DNA from: Saussurea involucrata
Taxonomy: Eukaryota > Streptophyta > Magnoliopsida > Asterales > Asteraceae
Length of the DNA: 64,000 nt
NCBI GenBank assembly: GCA_033807775.1
Contig: CM066317.1
Coordinates: forward strand, 32,739,870 to 32,803,869
Direction: 5' to 3'
Shown here: positions 12,510-24,827 of the stretch, one piece after another
Position numbering within the stretch: the first letter of the stretch is position 1
Layout: each line of letters starts with the position of its first letter
Position numbers and translations under genes: made by a program
The notes under the pieces: model-generated
The model's database searches: none
What the model was told of the DNA's origin: nothing
Seen by the model: only the letters and a program-made list of their open reading frames with translations

Positions 12510-15500
12510 TCTATACTACTTTATAATGCATATAACCCCTAAAAACTCTTACAAACAACTTTTAAAGCAATATGTACCACCATCTAAATCATAATTACTT
12601 AAATTTGAGAGAGAGAGAAGTACTACCTTTAATGCTTACTTTACCGTCCACTTCCCTTTCTTCAAGAACAATCATCATTATTATCACAAACCCGTGCAAT
12701 GCCCGTTCATATATTCAAGATGGCTCCAACACTCCCCTTTTAATACTCGGCTTCATCTCAGCTCATCTCACGACGTCTTTCTTCTCTTCTCAGGTGCCAT
12801 TCCAGGTATGTTTAGGTTTAGGGTTTCACGATTTCACATCATCTGCTTTCTATGGCTACCAAAATCGATTTTCGGTTTGTTATCTCGAAGTCCATGGCTA
12901 CAGAAATCGATTTTGATTTTTCTATGCAAGGATACTAATATCGATTGGTTTTCTAATCTGGTGTAATCGATTTTGGGTTGTCTGCTCTAAGAGGTTCAAT
13001 CCTCGATTGTATGGTTGATGGATTTTGGTTTTCTTATCTGGCTTTGATTTGGGTTTACAGAGGCTAGCTCTACTATTTCTTGGTGAAGGGAAAAGTGTTG
13101 TTCTATTTGCAATATAAATTTGGTATATTCTTTATGATGTTCTTTGAGTTTCTTCTTTGAGGAGCTTTGATTAACAGGTTTTCGTCTTCACTTCATCTTC
13201 AATTAACAGGGTTGTAGTCGATTTTTGTTTTTCCAATTGCTTCTTTTTGTTTTCGATTGCAATCTGTTTTTGCTTCTTTTTGTTTTCGATTGAAATCGGT
13301 TTTTGCTTCATTATCTTCAAGCCTGTATTCGAGTACAACGATTTTCGGTTTGTTATCTCGAAGTCCATGGCTACAGAAATCGATTTTGATTTTTCTATGC
13401 AAGGATACTAATATCGATTGGTTTTCTTATCTGGTGTAATCGATTTTGGTTTGTCTACTCTAAGAGGTTCAATCCTCGATTGTATGGTTGATGGATTTTG
13501 GTTTTCTTATCTGGCTCTGTATTGATCTCTAGATTATGGTATGCTCACGCCTCACGATAACTAGACATGGAGGCTACTTATGCTATTGTTATTATTCTTG
13601 TAAGAATTATATGCTCATGTACACAAAAGCTCTCTTTGTAGAAGGGTTGCCTATGTATTGATCTCTAGATTATGGTATGCTCACGCCTCACAATAACTAG
13701 ACATGGAGGCTACTTATGCTATTGTTATTATTCTTGTAAGAATTATATAGCTTACAAAAGATATCGTTGAAAAATGACAGATTGTTGTCATATGTTCGAA
13801 TGGCTCATTTTGTCACCTCATACTTCTTTGTACTAAACGATATAGGTTCTCTTCGCTGCAGATACTTTTTTTGAAAAACAACGGCTTTTGGTGGAGGTTC
13901 AACTCTTTTCCTTGGAATATTGGAGCAAGTTAAATGAATTAAAAGATCTCTAGGAACAAGTTATTTTTAATAATTTTGTGGGTAAGTTCCCCTCTCACCA
14001 TGAGCATTATGTTTGATAATTTTGTGGGTTATTTTCACCTCTCTTATTTTGAAGCCAACCTGTAAAATTGATGAATTATAGTACTTTAAAGGCTCCACCT
14101 TTTTTGTAAACGTATATTTGGGATGCTTTGAGCAATCATATTAAAAAATATATATTCTTAATTTATGGTCACATCTTATGGCTGACAAGCTTGAGACAAA
14201 CACGTCAATCTTGAAACCTTTCTACCTCATCCTGGTTTATTTATATATTTGTTCTCATTCACAAATTTGCTATTTCTGCAACTCTCTCCGTCCTTTCTTC
14301 TCGCTGATCTGGTAAGATTGAATTCGTTTTTTATAATATCCTAGAAGTGTTAAAGATTTTCTACTAATTTTGGGCCTTTTTTGCCTGTGTTTTGCGAAAT
14401 CAGTGACTGCTTTGTTTTTGTAAATTGTCTAACATCATTGTTTTTTCAGGTTTCTAAAGGGATGATGACCTATGAAGGATCTGTTGACAAAGATAGCAAA
14501 ACCTGGGGGCAAATTGTCCTCAACATCTTCTGTGTCTTGGTACATTCTTGCTTTGGAAAAAGTAGATACCTTAAGTGATATCATGTTTCGGTCCTTATAA
14601 AACATAATCAACCTTATTCATTTGTGGATAAAAATTTAATTGTATAGGGTATCCTAAAAATGTTTCAAATTTTTAGGTGAATAATGTGATTGAATATGGT
14701 GGTAGTCTGCTGAATCTTTAGGATTTTAAACCCACATATGAGTTGATTTTGAAATCAATACTTATGTTGATATAGATTTGATTAGGTGTGAAATGTCCAT
14801 GGCCCCTTTGATATCAATCTTATTTTTCGGAGATTGGATCCTCTTAAGTCATTATTTTTCGGTTTATCAATTTGGACAACCCTCCACACAATGAAATGGA
14901 TTGTTTTATGAATTATAAATATTATGTTGGTTATATAATTTCTTAGGTACTTCCCTACTTGTAAGTTGTTTGTTAACTTGAAATTGGACAAATTTTGCAA
15001 CTTCTATGAGTTATTGACATATGATTATGATTGTAAATATTCATAATGTTTGCATGTATATATATTAGACACTTGGAATTTAATGATATTGTTGTACTTG
15101 TTTGTGAGTTATTGATGCCATGGTTATCTACAGTATTCTATTGTCATGTTCAAAGTACTTGTTCTATGAGTTATTGTTGTACTTGTTCTATGAGTTATTG
15201 ACATATAATCATATTTGTATCATGTGTGTGTATATCTAAAGTATTCTACTGTCATGTTCAAAGTACCACATAACAAAACACCTATCCAATGAGACAAGTC
15301 CCATGAACCATTTCAATTGCTTTAGTGACCCTGTGCATTTTCAAACACTTTTTGAAAGAGTAAATAGTATGCTTTGGTTTCCGTATTTGCAACTGATTCA
15401 AGTTTACCATAATATTTATGAATTTTAAGGCTGCTCTTACAACCATACAAGGACAATTGTGGTCAAGTGATATTAGTCCTTATAAATCTCCTATTTCTAG

Positions 15501-15873
15501 ACTTATGTAAGGCGGCAACACACACACATGAATTATCTGATATTTGTGATATCATTGCATCTATTATCCCGAGTTTGATTGTTAAATTCATATTTTTCAT
15601 GGTTGATATTGTGACTTTCTCACGTTGTAACATAATTGTAAAATCTAAGATGTTTTGAGGTCCTTGAATCTTGTGTCCTCTCTGAGTTATTTAACGTCTT
15701 TTTAGTTCTCAGTTCTCGTGAAACAAATGATCATATTGAGTTTTAAATCTGAAACATCACAAAAAACTTACGGCCTTACAATTTTGGATGCAAATATTTA
15801 TCCGTAATCAGTATGTTCGTGTACATTTATTTAGGATTTCACGTCCCGCCGCATTGCGCGGGCACTCAACTAG
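12510..15873 (+). mobile_element. Non-autonomous Helitron (nested in C1)
   Basis: Left end TCTATACTACTTTATAAT has the TC start common in plant Helitrons. The right end has a GC hairpin CCCGC...GCGCGGG at 15845-15862 followed ten bases later by CTAG with a host T. The base before the left end is G rather than the usual A. No Rep/helicase frame is present. The interior has two direct duplications (12866-13045 with 13339-13518; 13519-13611 with 13654-13747). It also has an exon-like stretch at about 14450-14539 bounded by TTTTTTCAG and TTGGTACAT, which may be a captured gene piece I cannot name. Confidence 0.75.
15845..15873 (+). terminator. Helitron 3' hairpin and CTAG end
   Basis: GC-rich stem CCCGC/GCGGG, a short spacer and terminal CTAG followed by T: the structure that marks the end of rolling-circle replication in Helitrons. 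Confidence 0.8.
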
Positions 15874-16388
15874 TAAACAAACCGACATAGTAGTACTTAG
15901 GTCCCTTAAACGAATATTGAGGCAATGTCTTTCCAAATCATAACCTATGAGGCCTTGGGAATATAAGAGATAGTTTCTGCCAAAGCAGGGTGTCTCCTCA
16001 TTGAACTTAGGCTAATACAGGTAAATCTATATAAGGGATTTATAGCCTTGATTTGGTTGCACTCAACAAAATTATCAAAAGATAAAGTTTTGGATTTTGA
16101 GACATAGTAATAGGTTGACATAAGATGTAACTTATTAACCAAGAATTATAAATGTTATAATTAAGTAAAGAATTTACTTACCTTGCCATGATAAAGTTTT
16201 AAGGAAATGCCAAAGTATGCTTAAAATTTTGTAAAACAAGGTCTTGGAATCATTTTATTCACAAGGGACATACTATCTTGAATAAAATGTACATTAGCTT
16301 TTGTTTATTTACGGTATGTTTAAATTATCATAAGCTTTTGTATGACAACATGATTTAAATTTTGCAAAAATATTTCTTTGTAGATATC
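15874..16388 (+). other. C1 leader, continued
   Basis: Untranslated C1 leader resuming after the Helitron and running to the gag start. A splice-acceptor-like TTTCTTTGTAG lies at about 16374-16384, just before the ATG. Nothing else is supported here. Confidence 0.5.
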
Positions 16389-19137
16389 ATGTCTAACAAT
16401 CAAACAATCGTCAATCTTCGTTCGCTACTTGAGAAGTACAAGTTGAATGGAACTAACTTCCTTGATTGGGAAATGAACCTGAGAATTGTTCTCAGGTCCG
16501 AAGGAAGAGAAGATGTCCTTGAGACCCCTATCCCAACTTTAAGTGACACGGCATCTGATGCTGAGAAAGCTACTGAGAAAACTATAAGAGATAAGTCAGT
16601 CATTGTTACCTTCCTTATGCTAGCATCCATGGAATCAAAACTCCAAAAGTGGTTTGAGAGGATGGATGCTTATACCATCATTCGTACCCTTAAAACTATG
16701 TTTAAGGATCAAGCGAGGGTGGAAAGATATGAGACTCATAAGGCTATTCTTGAGTGTTATCTCGAGAAGGGTAAGCCAGTCGGTCCTCATGTATTCAATA
16801 TGATTGGATATTTTGAAAATATGGAAAGGCTTGGATTCCCATATGGTCAAGAATTGGCCACTCACATCATTTTGCACTCTCTGCATGATGGTTTTTTTCA
16901 ATTTCAGCTAAATTTCAATATGAATGGAAATTTAAAAACACTTGAAGAGTTGCATGGGATACTCAAAACTGATGAGCAAAACATATTTGTTACACCAAAG
17001 AAGGAAGTTCTCATGGTTAATAAAGGAAAGGGGTTCAAGAAAGAGGCCACTAGAAAGCAAAAGACTCGTGTGATTGGGAAGGGCAAAGCAATTGCTCATC
17101 CTAAGGCGCAACCTTCTGAAAAGGTTAGAGTAGATGTTGATAGTGATTGTTTATATTGCAATACAAAGGGACATTGGAAAAGAAACTTCCCAAAATACCT
17201 GGAAGACAAGAAAAATGGAACTGTGGTAGGTTCCACTTCAGGTATATATGTTATAGACATTTCTATTTATAAGAATGATGTGTTTTATGACAATGCTAAA
17301 TTGTTGAATGGGCTTTATATGCTAGATTTACAAACCTATGTATATAACATAAATACTAAAAGGCAAAAATCAAATGACTTAAACACGACCTATCTATGGC
17401 ATTGTCGTTTGGGTCACATAAGCTTGGAACGCATAAAGAAGCTCCAAAAGGATGGACTTCTAAAATCTTTTGATTTTGAATCATTTGATGTATGTGAATC
17501 TTGCTTAATGGGAAAAATGACAAGATCACATTTTTCTGGACAAGGTGAACGAGCTAGTGATCTTTTGGGCCTTATACACACAGATGTATGTGGACCAATG
17601 AGCACAGAAGCCCGAGGTGGGTTTAGATATTTCATCACATTCACGGATGATTTAAGTAGATATATGTATATTTACTTAATGAAGCACAAATCCGAATCAT
17701 TTGAAAAGTTCAAAGAATTCCAGAATGAAAAACAAAATCAACTTGACAAGAGAATCAAAGTATTACGATTTGATCGTGGTGGCGAGTATTTGAGTGAAGA
17801 ATTTGATAATCATCTAAAATAATGTGGAATTGTTTCACAACTTATTCCACCAGGAACTCCACAATTGAATGGTGTATCCGAAAGGAGGAATCGAACACTA
17901 CTTGATATGGTTCGACCGATGATGAGTTTTGCCGATCTTCCAATATTTTTCTGGGGACATGCTCTAACTATTGTCGCATTCACACTAAACAGGACTCCGT
18001 CTAAGGCTGTTGAAAAGACTCCATACGAGTTATGGACCGAAAAAGTTCCAAAACTATCTTTTCTTAAAATTTGGGGTTGTGAAGCTTATGTAAAACGTTT
18101 ACTCTCAGACAAACTCGCACCTAAAACAGATAAATGCTTTTTCATAGGGTATCCAAAGGAAACAAAAAGATATCATTTCTACAATCCATATGAGTGCAAA
18201 GTGTTTGTTGCTCGGGATAGTATCTTTCTGGAAAAAGAATTTATTTCCAAAAAGACAAGCGGGAGAAATATTCATCTCGAAGAAATTCAAGAAGAAGTTC
18301 AAGCAGAGCAACAAATGAACATAGATCAACCAATGTTGGAAACACCCGGTTGGGGTGATATGACCCTTTAGAGGGAAGCTATCTCCACACCGGAAGGAGA
18401 TCAAATCAATGATCATCCACTTCCCGAGGAAGTACCACAAAGTGTTGTGGAAATTCCTATTGACAAAGATGCACCACAAACTGTTGTGGAAATTCATGTT
18501 GTTCAACCCACACGTAGATCTGAAAGGCCCAAAATCCCATCAAAGAGATTTATTGATTTCATGTTAACGTACAATTTATAAATTTTGCTTTTAGAAAGTG
18601 AAGAGCCTGTTACTTACAAGCAAGCTATGACGAGTCCAGACTCCAGAAAATGGCATGATGCCATGACATCTGAAATGGAATCCATGTCCGAAAATCAAGT
18701 ATGGCACTTGGTAGATTTTCCAGATGGGGTGAAACCCATAGGGTGCAAGTGGGTTTTTAAATTAAAAACGGACAAGGATGGAAACATAACAGTTTTCAAA
18801 GCTAGATTGGTAGCAAAAGGATTCAGACAAGTTCATGGTATTGACTATGACGAAACCTTTTCACCAGTTGCTATGCTTAAATCCATTCGGATAGTCCTAG
18901 CGATTGCAGCTCATTATGACTATGAGATTTGGCAAATGGATGTCAAAACCGCCTTTCTAAATGGCTACTTAAAAGAAGATGTGTACATTACACAACCAGA
19001 AGGTTTTGAGGATCCAGAAAATCCTAGGAAAGTATGCAAGCTTAATAAATCCATTTATGGGCTAAAACAAGCATCTAGGAGTTGGAATCTTCGATTTGAT
19101 GAAGTTATCAAAAGGTTTGATGTTGATCCCATATTAC
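16389..19137 (+). pseudogene. C1 copia gag-pol, broken
   Basis: Starts at ATG 16389 (MSNNQ). Order: Gag; a zinc knuckle at about 17148 with CX2CX4HX4 but Phe instead of the last Cys; GAG-pre-integrase (HCRLGH and CESC); integrase core with HTDVCGP, FDRGGEY and NGVSERRNR, the D, D and E regions; then a reverse-transcriptase N-terminal half (GCKWVFK, FNGYLKEDV-like motif, GLKQASR). The aspartic protease expected between Gag and integrase is missing, in frame. Stops at 17820-17822 (TAA), 18369-18371 (TAG) and 18579-18581 (TAA) interrupt it. The frame ends at 19137, before the YVDD box, where C2 inserted. A dead Ty1/copia polyprotein; the lineage within copia is not certain. Confidence 0.9.
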
Positions 19138-19449
19138 TGCAATAGAGTAGAAATCAATAAACAATAAGCAATAAGAGCGTTTGATTTCAATATGTCATCC
19201 ATCTATTTCATAAACCATTCGGAGAGTTTTCACTATACGATTACAATGGTTTTAAGATGATTCTCTCTTTTAAGCTCTCTCCCTCTCACCTAACAATGAA
19301 CTAAATGGAAACTATTTATACCTAGGCCTATGATTACCAAGGCCCAAGCCCATTAACGCGCTAAAGCATTTAACACATTTAGGCTTTTACAATCAATATA
19401 AAACTCTTTATATAACTTTCTATTTAATAGGACATTTATGGTCCTAACA
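19138..19449 (-). repeat. Copia element C2, 3' LTR, minus orientation
   Basis: Read on the minus strand it begins TGTTAGGACCATAAATG at 19449 and ends at 19138 (plus strand TGCAATAGAG), 312 bp. Just inside it on the minus strand is a polypurine tract TAGGGGGAGAT (19450-19460), so this is the 3' LTR. The flank is ATTAC (19133-19137), inside the C1 reverse transcriptase. The 5' LTR is not recognised. Confidence 0.7.
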
Positions 19450-20931
19450 ATCTCCCCCTAAAGTTATATAAAGAAAAAATGGTCTTGAAACCTTCAGGTC
19501 TTGATCTTCTCTTCCTCTTGAATCTTTGAAATACGTTGACGTTGCTTGTCTTCAAGTCTTTCCAGTCTCCCCCTTGAATAAAACTCTTTGTCTTCATATC
19601 TTCAACTTTATCACCAGATTCAATGGATCTGTCTTTGAACTGCGAGTTGAATTTGCTTTCAGCTTTAGCTTTAAGAACTTTTAAAACTAGTATGCTCGAT
19701 GGAGGAAATAGTTTGTAGAGAACACCACTTGATAAGGAATTAGAAGAATTGATCACTTGTAAACAATTTGAACTCTTTTCGGAACTGATGAAATAACAAT
19801 TACTATTACTCCCCCTCAACTTTTGCTAGCTCCCCCTCAACATGATAATTTGTGTCTTTAAATCTGTATCATTTCTCCCCCTCATGATGAGTAGGGGCAT
19901 CCGGAACATCATGTAACTTCAAAGACAACACTGATGAGTAGCAAAATCCTAGATAAAACTTTAAGTAACCAAGATGGGGTAAGAATCTAACACAGAAACA
20001 CAAAAGTAACTGTTATCACAACAATTTAAAAAATTGTGTGGCCTATGTTTAGAGTTGGCATCGGGGTATCTCTGATAGGACTTCCAGTTATCACTGAAGT
20101 AAAATATTAAAAAGTTACTTATCAAATTGTTCCGACAATATCACGAAGATATGCAAATGGAATCACAAAGACTCGTGCATGTGTGAAAAGAATAAACTAT
20201 ATCTGTTTGGCTCAAAATATTGATTTAACCTGGGACGCAAGTTAAAATTCAATAGACACAGTGTTAGAATATGAACTTCGGAGACCGAAGTTGATGTCTT
20301 CATTTTTCAATATCTAAGACCTCCGAGTGATGAATAGATAGATTATGTGTTAAATCTCCGTGAATATATGAAACAAGCATCTGTTGTGAGATACTTGAGT
20401 GGCTAGGTGGGGTGACACGAGTTATCGACATTGGGTCCATGCCTGTTTCAATATTCATCTCCAAAGAACGAGAATGAATAGATTGTGTGGTTACCCGGAT
20501 AACTGACTCGGTTTGGTAAGGACCAATAATTCTTTTAAGTCGTGTCACATCCTCACCGTATTCTTTTCACTCCAAACTCATCTATCAAGCTAGACACCTC
20601 ACTGATATCTATGAGCTGGATGTGTTTCTTGTGTAGGTCCTTCCGGTTCTGGATAGACCATAGAAACGATATAAGCCCTAACATTCCTTTAATGAACCAA
20701 ATAAAACATTATGTACACACTGAAGTACGAGTCCTGAACTGATTTGTTCAGAAGTCAAAACTTTTAAGAACGAGTGCTGACCTGAGTTGATCAGAAGTCA
20801 TTAAAATCATTTAAAATATAGAATTTCAAGAAACAAGATCAAACGCTAAACAGAATGACTCATTGAGCACATTAGGTTCAAAAATGAAACAATGATCAGA
20901 AAGTTTAATTGTGAAGAATAAGTCACAATTA
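19450..20931 (-). mobile_element. C2 internal region with repeated polypurine tracts
   Basis: Non-coding on both strands apart from short frames. On the minus strand it has several polypurine tracts of the form GAGGGGGAG or AAGGGGGAG near 19451, 19567, 19811, 19832 and 19877, with another in the continuation near 34287. Multiple polypurine tracts before the 3' LTR are a known trait of Sirevirus-type copia elements, so C2 may belong there; the short LTR argues for caution. G1 is inserted at 20937 with the duplication ATGTG. Confidence 0.5.
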
Positions 20932-20936
20932 ATGTG

Positions 20937-22447
20937 TGTAATACCCCGGGTAAGTCCGTTAGTTAAATTCCCTTTCCGTTAAGTTTAGTTAACTTTAAAG
21001 TTGATGTTTAGGGTAAGTTTGGGTAAATTTATAAGTTAAGGGTGTTTGGGTCATTGTTGAATAGTGTAAGGGCTGGAATGTAAAATGGGTGTGATATTAC
21101 CCCTTTAGGAGTTCAGATATGTCACAACTCAGAAATATCTAAACTAAGGTATGCGTGTGTGTTCTTGGAGCTAAGAAGAAGAAAGAAAGAGCTTTGTGGT
21201 TAAGACATCAATTGGTGAGCTTTGGAAGTGAATTAAGGTATGTTCCTTTGTATTTTGTGTTTGTAATTGCTTTTAGAAGGGTTCTATCGGAGTAGAAACA
21301 TCATTTACACATATGGTAATAATTCTGTCGAATTCTGGGTGAATTGGAGATGAACAGTCAGTAGTTTCCGGATAGATTGAATGTGTCCGGATACTTTTGT
21401 TGGTAGTGTCCGGGTAGCTTTATTGATGGTGTCCGGACGAGTCAAGTATCCGGGTAAGTTCCTTTTTGATGGTTTCCGGATGATTTAGGTACCGGATGGC
21501 ATCCGGATTCCTTTGGTGTCCGGATCCATTATGTTATCCGGATAATTCAGGTTGTCCGGATTACTCTGCTGTCCGGAAAGTTCATGATTGTCCGGGTAGT
21601 TTGAGGTGTCCGGATACTTCAGCTGTTTGGTCATTTTGAGGATAAGAGTTATATAGGTGTATCTAGAGTCCTTAGCCTGCTAGTAAGTCTTATACATAAG
21701 TTGGTAAGGAGATATTTGTATGTAAATGGTTTCAGATTCTGAGAATTTTGGATAAAGGATCGGATAGCTCTGAGAAAGGCTTGGAAGCGTATTTTAAGCA
21801 TTCAAGGTGAGTTTTTACTTTAAAACGTTCTTAAACTGGGATACGTATATGTGTGGTTTGAGTATGTGATAGATGTGTGATTCTGTGTGTTCATGTTGAA
21901 ATATAATATATTGAGATATTGTATTTACATAAGAATTATACTAAACAATAATACGACTGGTCGGGCTTAGGACCGGTGTGTTGGTTGTAATTGTTGTAAA
22001 GTGTTAATTGGTTGTAGTTGTTGTACAGCGTTGTTTATTAGTTGGCTTGCTACCAACTATTTTGGCCATGTGAATGAGGATAGATGAAAAACAATGTACG
22101 AGTCTTGCTTGGTAGTTAATCTTTGTGGTATAAGTATGTTTTATAAAAAGGATTTCTAAACTGACAGGGATTATCTCACTAGACCGTTTGGTCTAACCCT
22201 CATTTTCCTTTTCAAAAATATGTATTCCAGGTCAAGGATCTTTTGTTAGCAAAGGGAAGAATAAAGCATAGGAGGCGGTTGCTAGCTGACGAAGATTAGG
22301 ATATGTTTACATTTCTGTATTGTATAGTTTTTGAGACTTTGGGACCGAATGTGAATTATCATGTATTTTGTTATGAAAATAACGACGTTGTGTATGAAAT
22401 GTTAATTGTTATATATTATGTATGTTATGGGATACCGGGTCGTTACA
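20937..22447 (+). repeat. G1 5' LTR
   Basis: 1511 bp, TGTAATACC...GTTACA. About a dozen GTCCGGAT/GTCCGGGT motifs occupy 21367-21612. A donor AAGGTGAGT is at 21804-21812, and CTCACTAGACCGTTTGGTCTAACCC, a six-bp stem (22180-22195), lies before the 3' end. Polyadenylation and start sites cannot be fixed from sequence. Confidence 0.9.
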
Positions 22448-22449
22448 GA

Positions 22450-22461
22450 TGGTATCAGAGC
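22450..22461 (+). other. G1 primer binding site
   Basis: TGGTATCAGAGC, two bases after the LTR, matches initiator-Met tRNA. A leader inverted repeat ATTACAC/GTGTAAT follows at 22599-22619. Confidence 0.9.
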
Positions 22462-22709
22462 CCTAGTTTAAGGGATTTAGGTATTAGTATCCGTACCTAG
22501 ACTTAAACTGCATGTGAAGTAGGATGTCCCTAATAATTTTAGAACCTTGGGATGATTAAGTATAAAAGGTAGAAGAACATCATGTAAGGTAATTTCATAT
22601 TACACCTGGCCAGTGTAATTATGATCTTACAGGTGCATGTTTGAACTGGAATACCTTGTTATATGGGGTATGTGCTTATGTGTATGTTAACCTTGTCTGA
22701 ATCAACAGA

Positions 22710-24017
22710 ATGGCAAGTGGTACGAGACAAACGAATCGGAAAGGGGGAGGAAATCCGAATAGATCTAATCCAATAGTCGGAGGAAGGGGAAGAGGGGGAG
22801 AAAGAGGCAGAGGCAGAACTGGAGGTAGAGTTCAGGGGCGAGGTACCGAATTTGTTACACGAAATGATTTGACGGTGGAAATGGGAAGACTTCAAGCCAA
22901 TATACAAGCTATGTTCGATAGAACTCGTCACACAGAAACTGGAATACCAGATCCTAGTCTGGAAGACGAAATGCCCATTACACATACTGTCATACCGGTG
23001 CCAAGGAAGTGTGACTATAAAATGTTTTTAAATTGCAAACCCCCGACGTATACAGGAGAAAGAGATCCAGTGAAGGCCATGAGGTGGCTGAAAGAGATAG
23101 AAGCTGTCTTCAGGACCAGCAAGTGTGCAGAAGAAGATAAAGTGCTATATGGAACCGCGATGTTGAAGGCAGATGCTCTATTTTGGTGGGAGGCTCATAT
23201 TACCTCTAGAGGATCTGATGTATACTCAACTTTTACTTGGGACAAATTCATAACAGCTTTCAAAGGACAGTTCTGTCCTCAAGCAGCAGTTAGACAACTG
23301 GAAGAGGAATTCATGAACCTACATCAGAGAAGTTTATCGGTTAGAGATTACACTGATCGCTTTCTGGAGAAGTCTCGCTTTGTGGAGTACTATGTTGCCA
23401 CAGAGGCTCTGAAGATGGAAAGGTTTATTTTCGGGTTAAATGCAGAAATTAGAAGACTAGTGATTGCAAAAGGACCCGATACCTTCTCAGCCGCAGTAGA
23501 TGTCGTGGAAAATGTGGAACGGGATAATAGGAGAGACGTTGGTGATAAAAGTGATGGGAAAAGAAAATTAGAAGAAACGACGTACGATTCGGAAGAATAC
23601 GAATCCCCGAGGGTTGATAGCTATTCGCCCTTCAGGCCAGTTGAAAGAGGACCATGTTCAACATGTGACCGTATTCATCAAGGAAACTGCTATGGTGATT
23701 CCCGAAAGTTCTACAAATGTGGAAAGGCTGGTCATATCGCGAGAGATTGTCGGGTAACTCGATTATGTTTCGTTTGCAAATCCCCTGATCATATTCAGTC
23801 TGAATGTCCACAATGGAAAGCACAACAGGGTAGTATGATGGTGAGACCAACGGGTGTTAGGCCAGAAGGAATACAAAGGTCTGAAGTACCGAAAGCAAAG
23901 GGTCGAGTTTTTCAGATGACGGAACAAGAGGTAGAAGAAAGTCCTGATGCTGTTACATGTATGATTCTAATAAACTCTATACGTGCTAAAGTGTCATATG
24001 ACTTCGGTGTAAAATGA
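22710..24017 (+). CDS. G1 Gag polyprotein with protease stub
   Basis: 435 codons starting MASGTRQ at the ATG right after an acceptor-like CAACAG. A basic Gly/Arg-rich N-terminus is followed by a retrotransposon Gag region (CDYKMFLNCKPPTY, then [12 protein letters not shown], then DALFWWEAH) and nucleic-acid-binding knuckles near residues 325-370. The first knuckle has Phe where G2 has its first Cys; the second (CFVCKSPDHIQSEC) is complete. The frame reaches the protease, where the active-site triad reads DFG instead of DSG, then stops. It should form particles but lacks all enzymes. Its close similarity to the G2 Gag suggests the two could share a particle. Confidence 0.9.
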   Translation: MASGTRQTNRKGGGNPNRSNPIVGGRGRGGERGRGRTGGRVQGRGTEFVTRNDLTVEMGRLQANIQAMFDRTRHTETGIPDPSLEDEMPITHTVIPVPRKCDYKMFLNCKPPTYTGERDPVKAMRWLKEIEAVFRTSKCAEEDKVLYGTAMLKADALFWWEAHITSRGSDVYSTFTWDKFITAFKGQFCPQAAVRQLEEEFMNLHQRSLSVRDYTDRFLEKSRFVEYYVATEALKMERFIFGLNAEIRRLVIAKGPDTFSAAVDVVENVERDNRRDVGDKSDGKRKLEETTYDSEEYESPRVDSYSPFRPVERGPCSTCDRIHQGNCYGDSRKFYKCGKAGHIARDCRVTRLCFVCKSPDHIQSECPQWKAQQGSMMVRPTGVRPEGIQRSEVPKAKGRVFQMTEQEVEESPDAVTCMILINSIRAKVSYDFGVK

Positions 24018-24178
24018 TTATTGGTATTTCCGTGCTTTTGTTGCTTATCTGTGTTAGAGATATAGATGGGTGTGGGGTGTCTATTCAGTTAGTTTCTATG
24101 GTTTTGATTGAGTTCGAAGTAGTAGTGGTAAGTATTCATACCTTTTCGCTTAACCGAATTCCGGGACGGAGTTCTTTT
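24018..24178 (+). pseudogene. G1 pol deletion scar
   Basis: A remnant matching the G2 protease region (GCGV then IEFEVVVV in frame pieces) joins directly to the last codons and 3' end of the pol region (CGCTTAACCGAATTCCGGGACGG, same as in G2 after 31380, shown here in part). Reverse transcriptase, RNase H, integrase and chromodomain are gone. Confidence 0.8.
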
Positions 24179-24191
24179 AAGGGGGAGATAA
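24179..24191 (+). other. G1 polypurine tract
   Basis: AAGGGGGAGATAA immediately before the 3' LTR; primer site for plus-strand DNA synthesis. Confidence 0.85.
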
Positions 24192-24827
24192 TGTAATACC
24201 CCAGGTAAGTCCGTTAGTTAAATTCCCTTTCCGTTAAGTTTAGTTAACTTTAAAGTTGATGTTTAGGGTAAGTTTGGGTAAATTTATAAGTTAAGGGTGT
24301 TTGGGTCATTGTTGAATAGTGTAAGGGCTGGAATGTAAAATGGGTGTGATATTACCCCTTTAGGAGTTCAGATATGTCACAACTCAGAAATATCTAAACT
24401 AAGGTATGTGTGTGTGTTCTTGGAGCTAAGAAGAAGAAAGAAAGAGCTTTGTGGTTAAGACATCAATTGGTGAGCTTTGGAAGTGAATTAAGGTATGTTC
24501 CTTTGTATTTTGTGTTTGTAATTGCTTTTAGAAGGGTTCTATCGGAGTAGAAACATCATTTACACATCTGGTAATAATTATGTCGAATTATGGGTGAATT
24601 GGAGATGAACAGTCAGTAGTTTCCGGATAGATTGAATGTGTCCGGATACTTTTGTTGGTAGTGTCCGGGTAGCTTTATTGATGGTGTCCGGACGAGTCAA
24701 GTATCCGGGTAAGTTCCTTTTTGATGGTTTCCGGATGATTTAGGTACCGGATGGCATCCGGATTCCTTTGGTGTCCGGATCCCTTTTGTTATCCGGATAA
24801 TTCAGGTTGTCCGGATTACTCTGCTGT
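24192..24827 (+). repeat. G1 3' LTR, first part
   Basis: Matches 20937 onward, with a handful of substitutions, up to the CTCTGCTGT where G2 inserted; it continues at 33155. Confidence 0.9.

Noticed and set aside
14381..14578. 65-codon frame in the Helitron as a gene
   Set aside because: Only the central 90 bases between splice-like sites look exonic; too little to call a gene.
19436..19819. 127-codon minus-strand frame at the C2 3' end
   Set aside because: It runs over the polypurine tract into the LTR and shows no copia domain.
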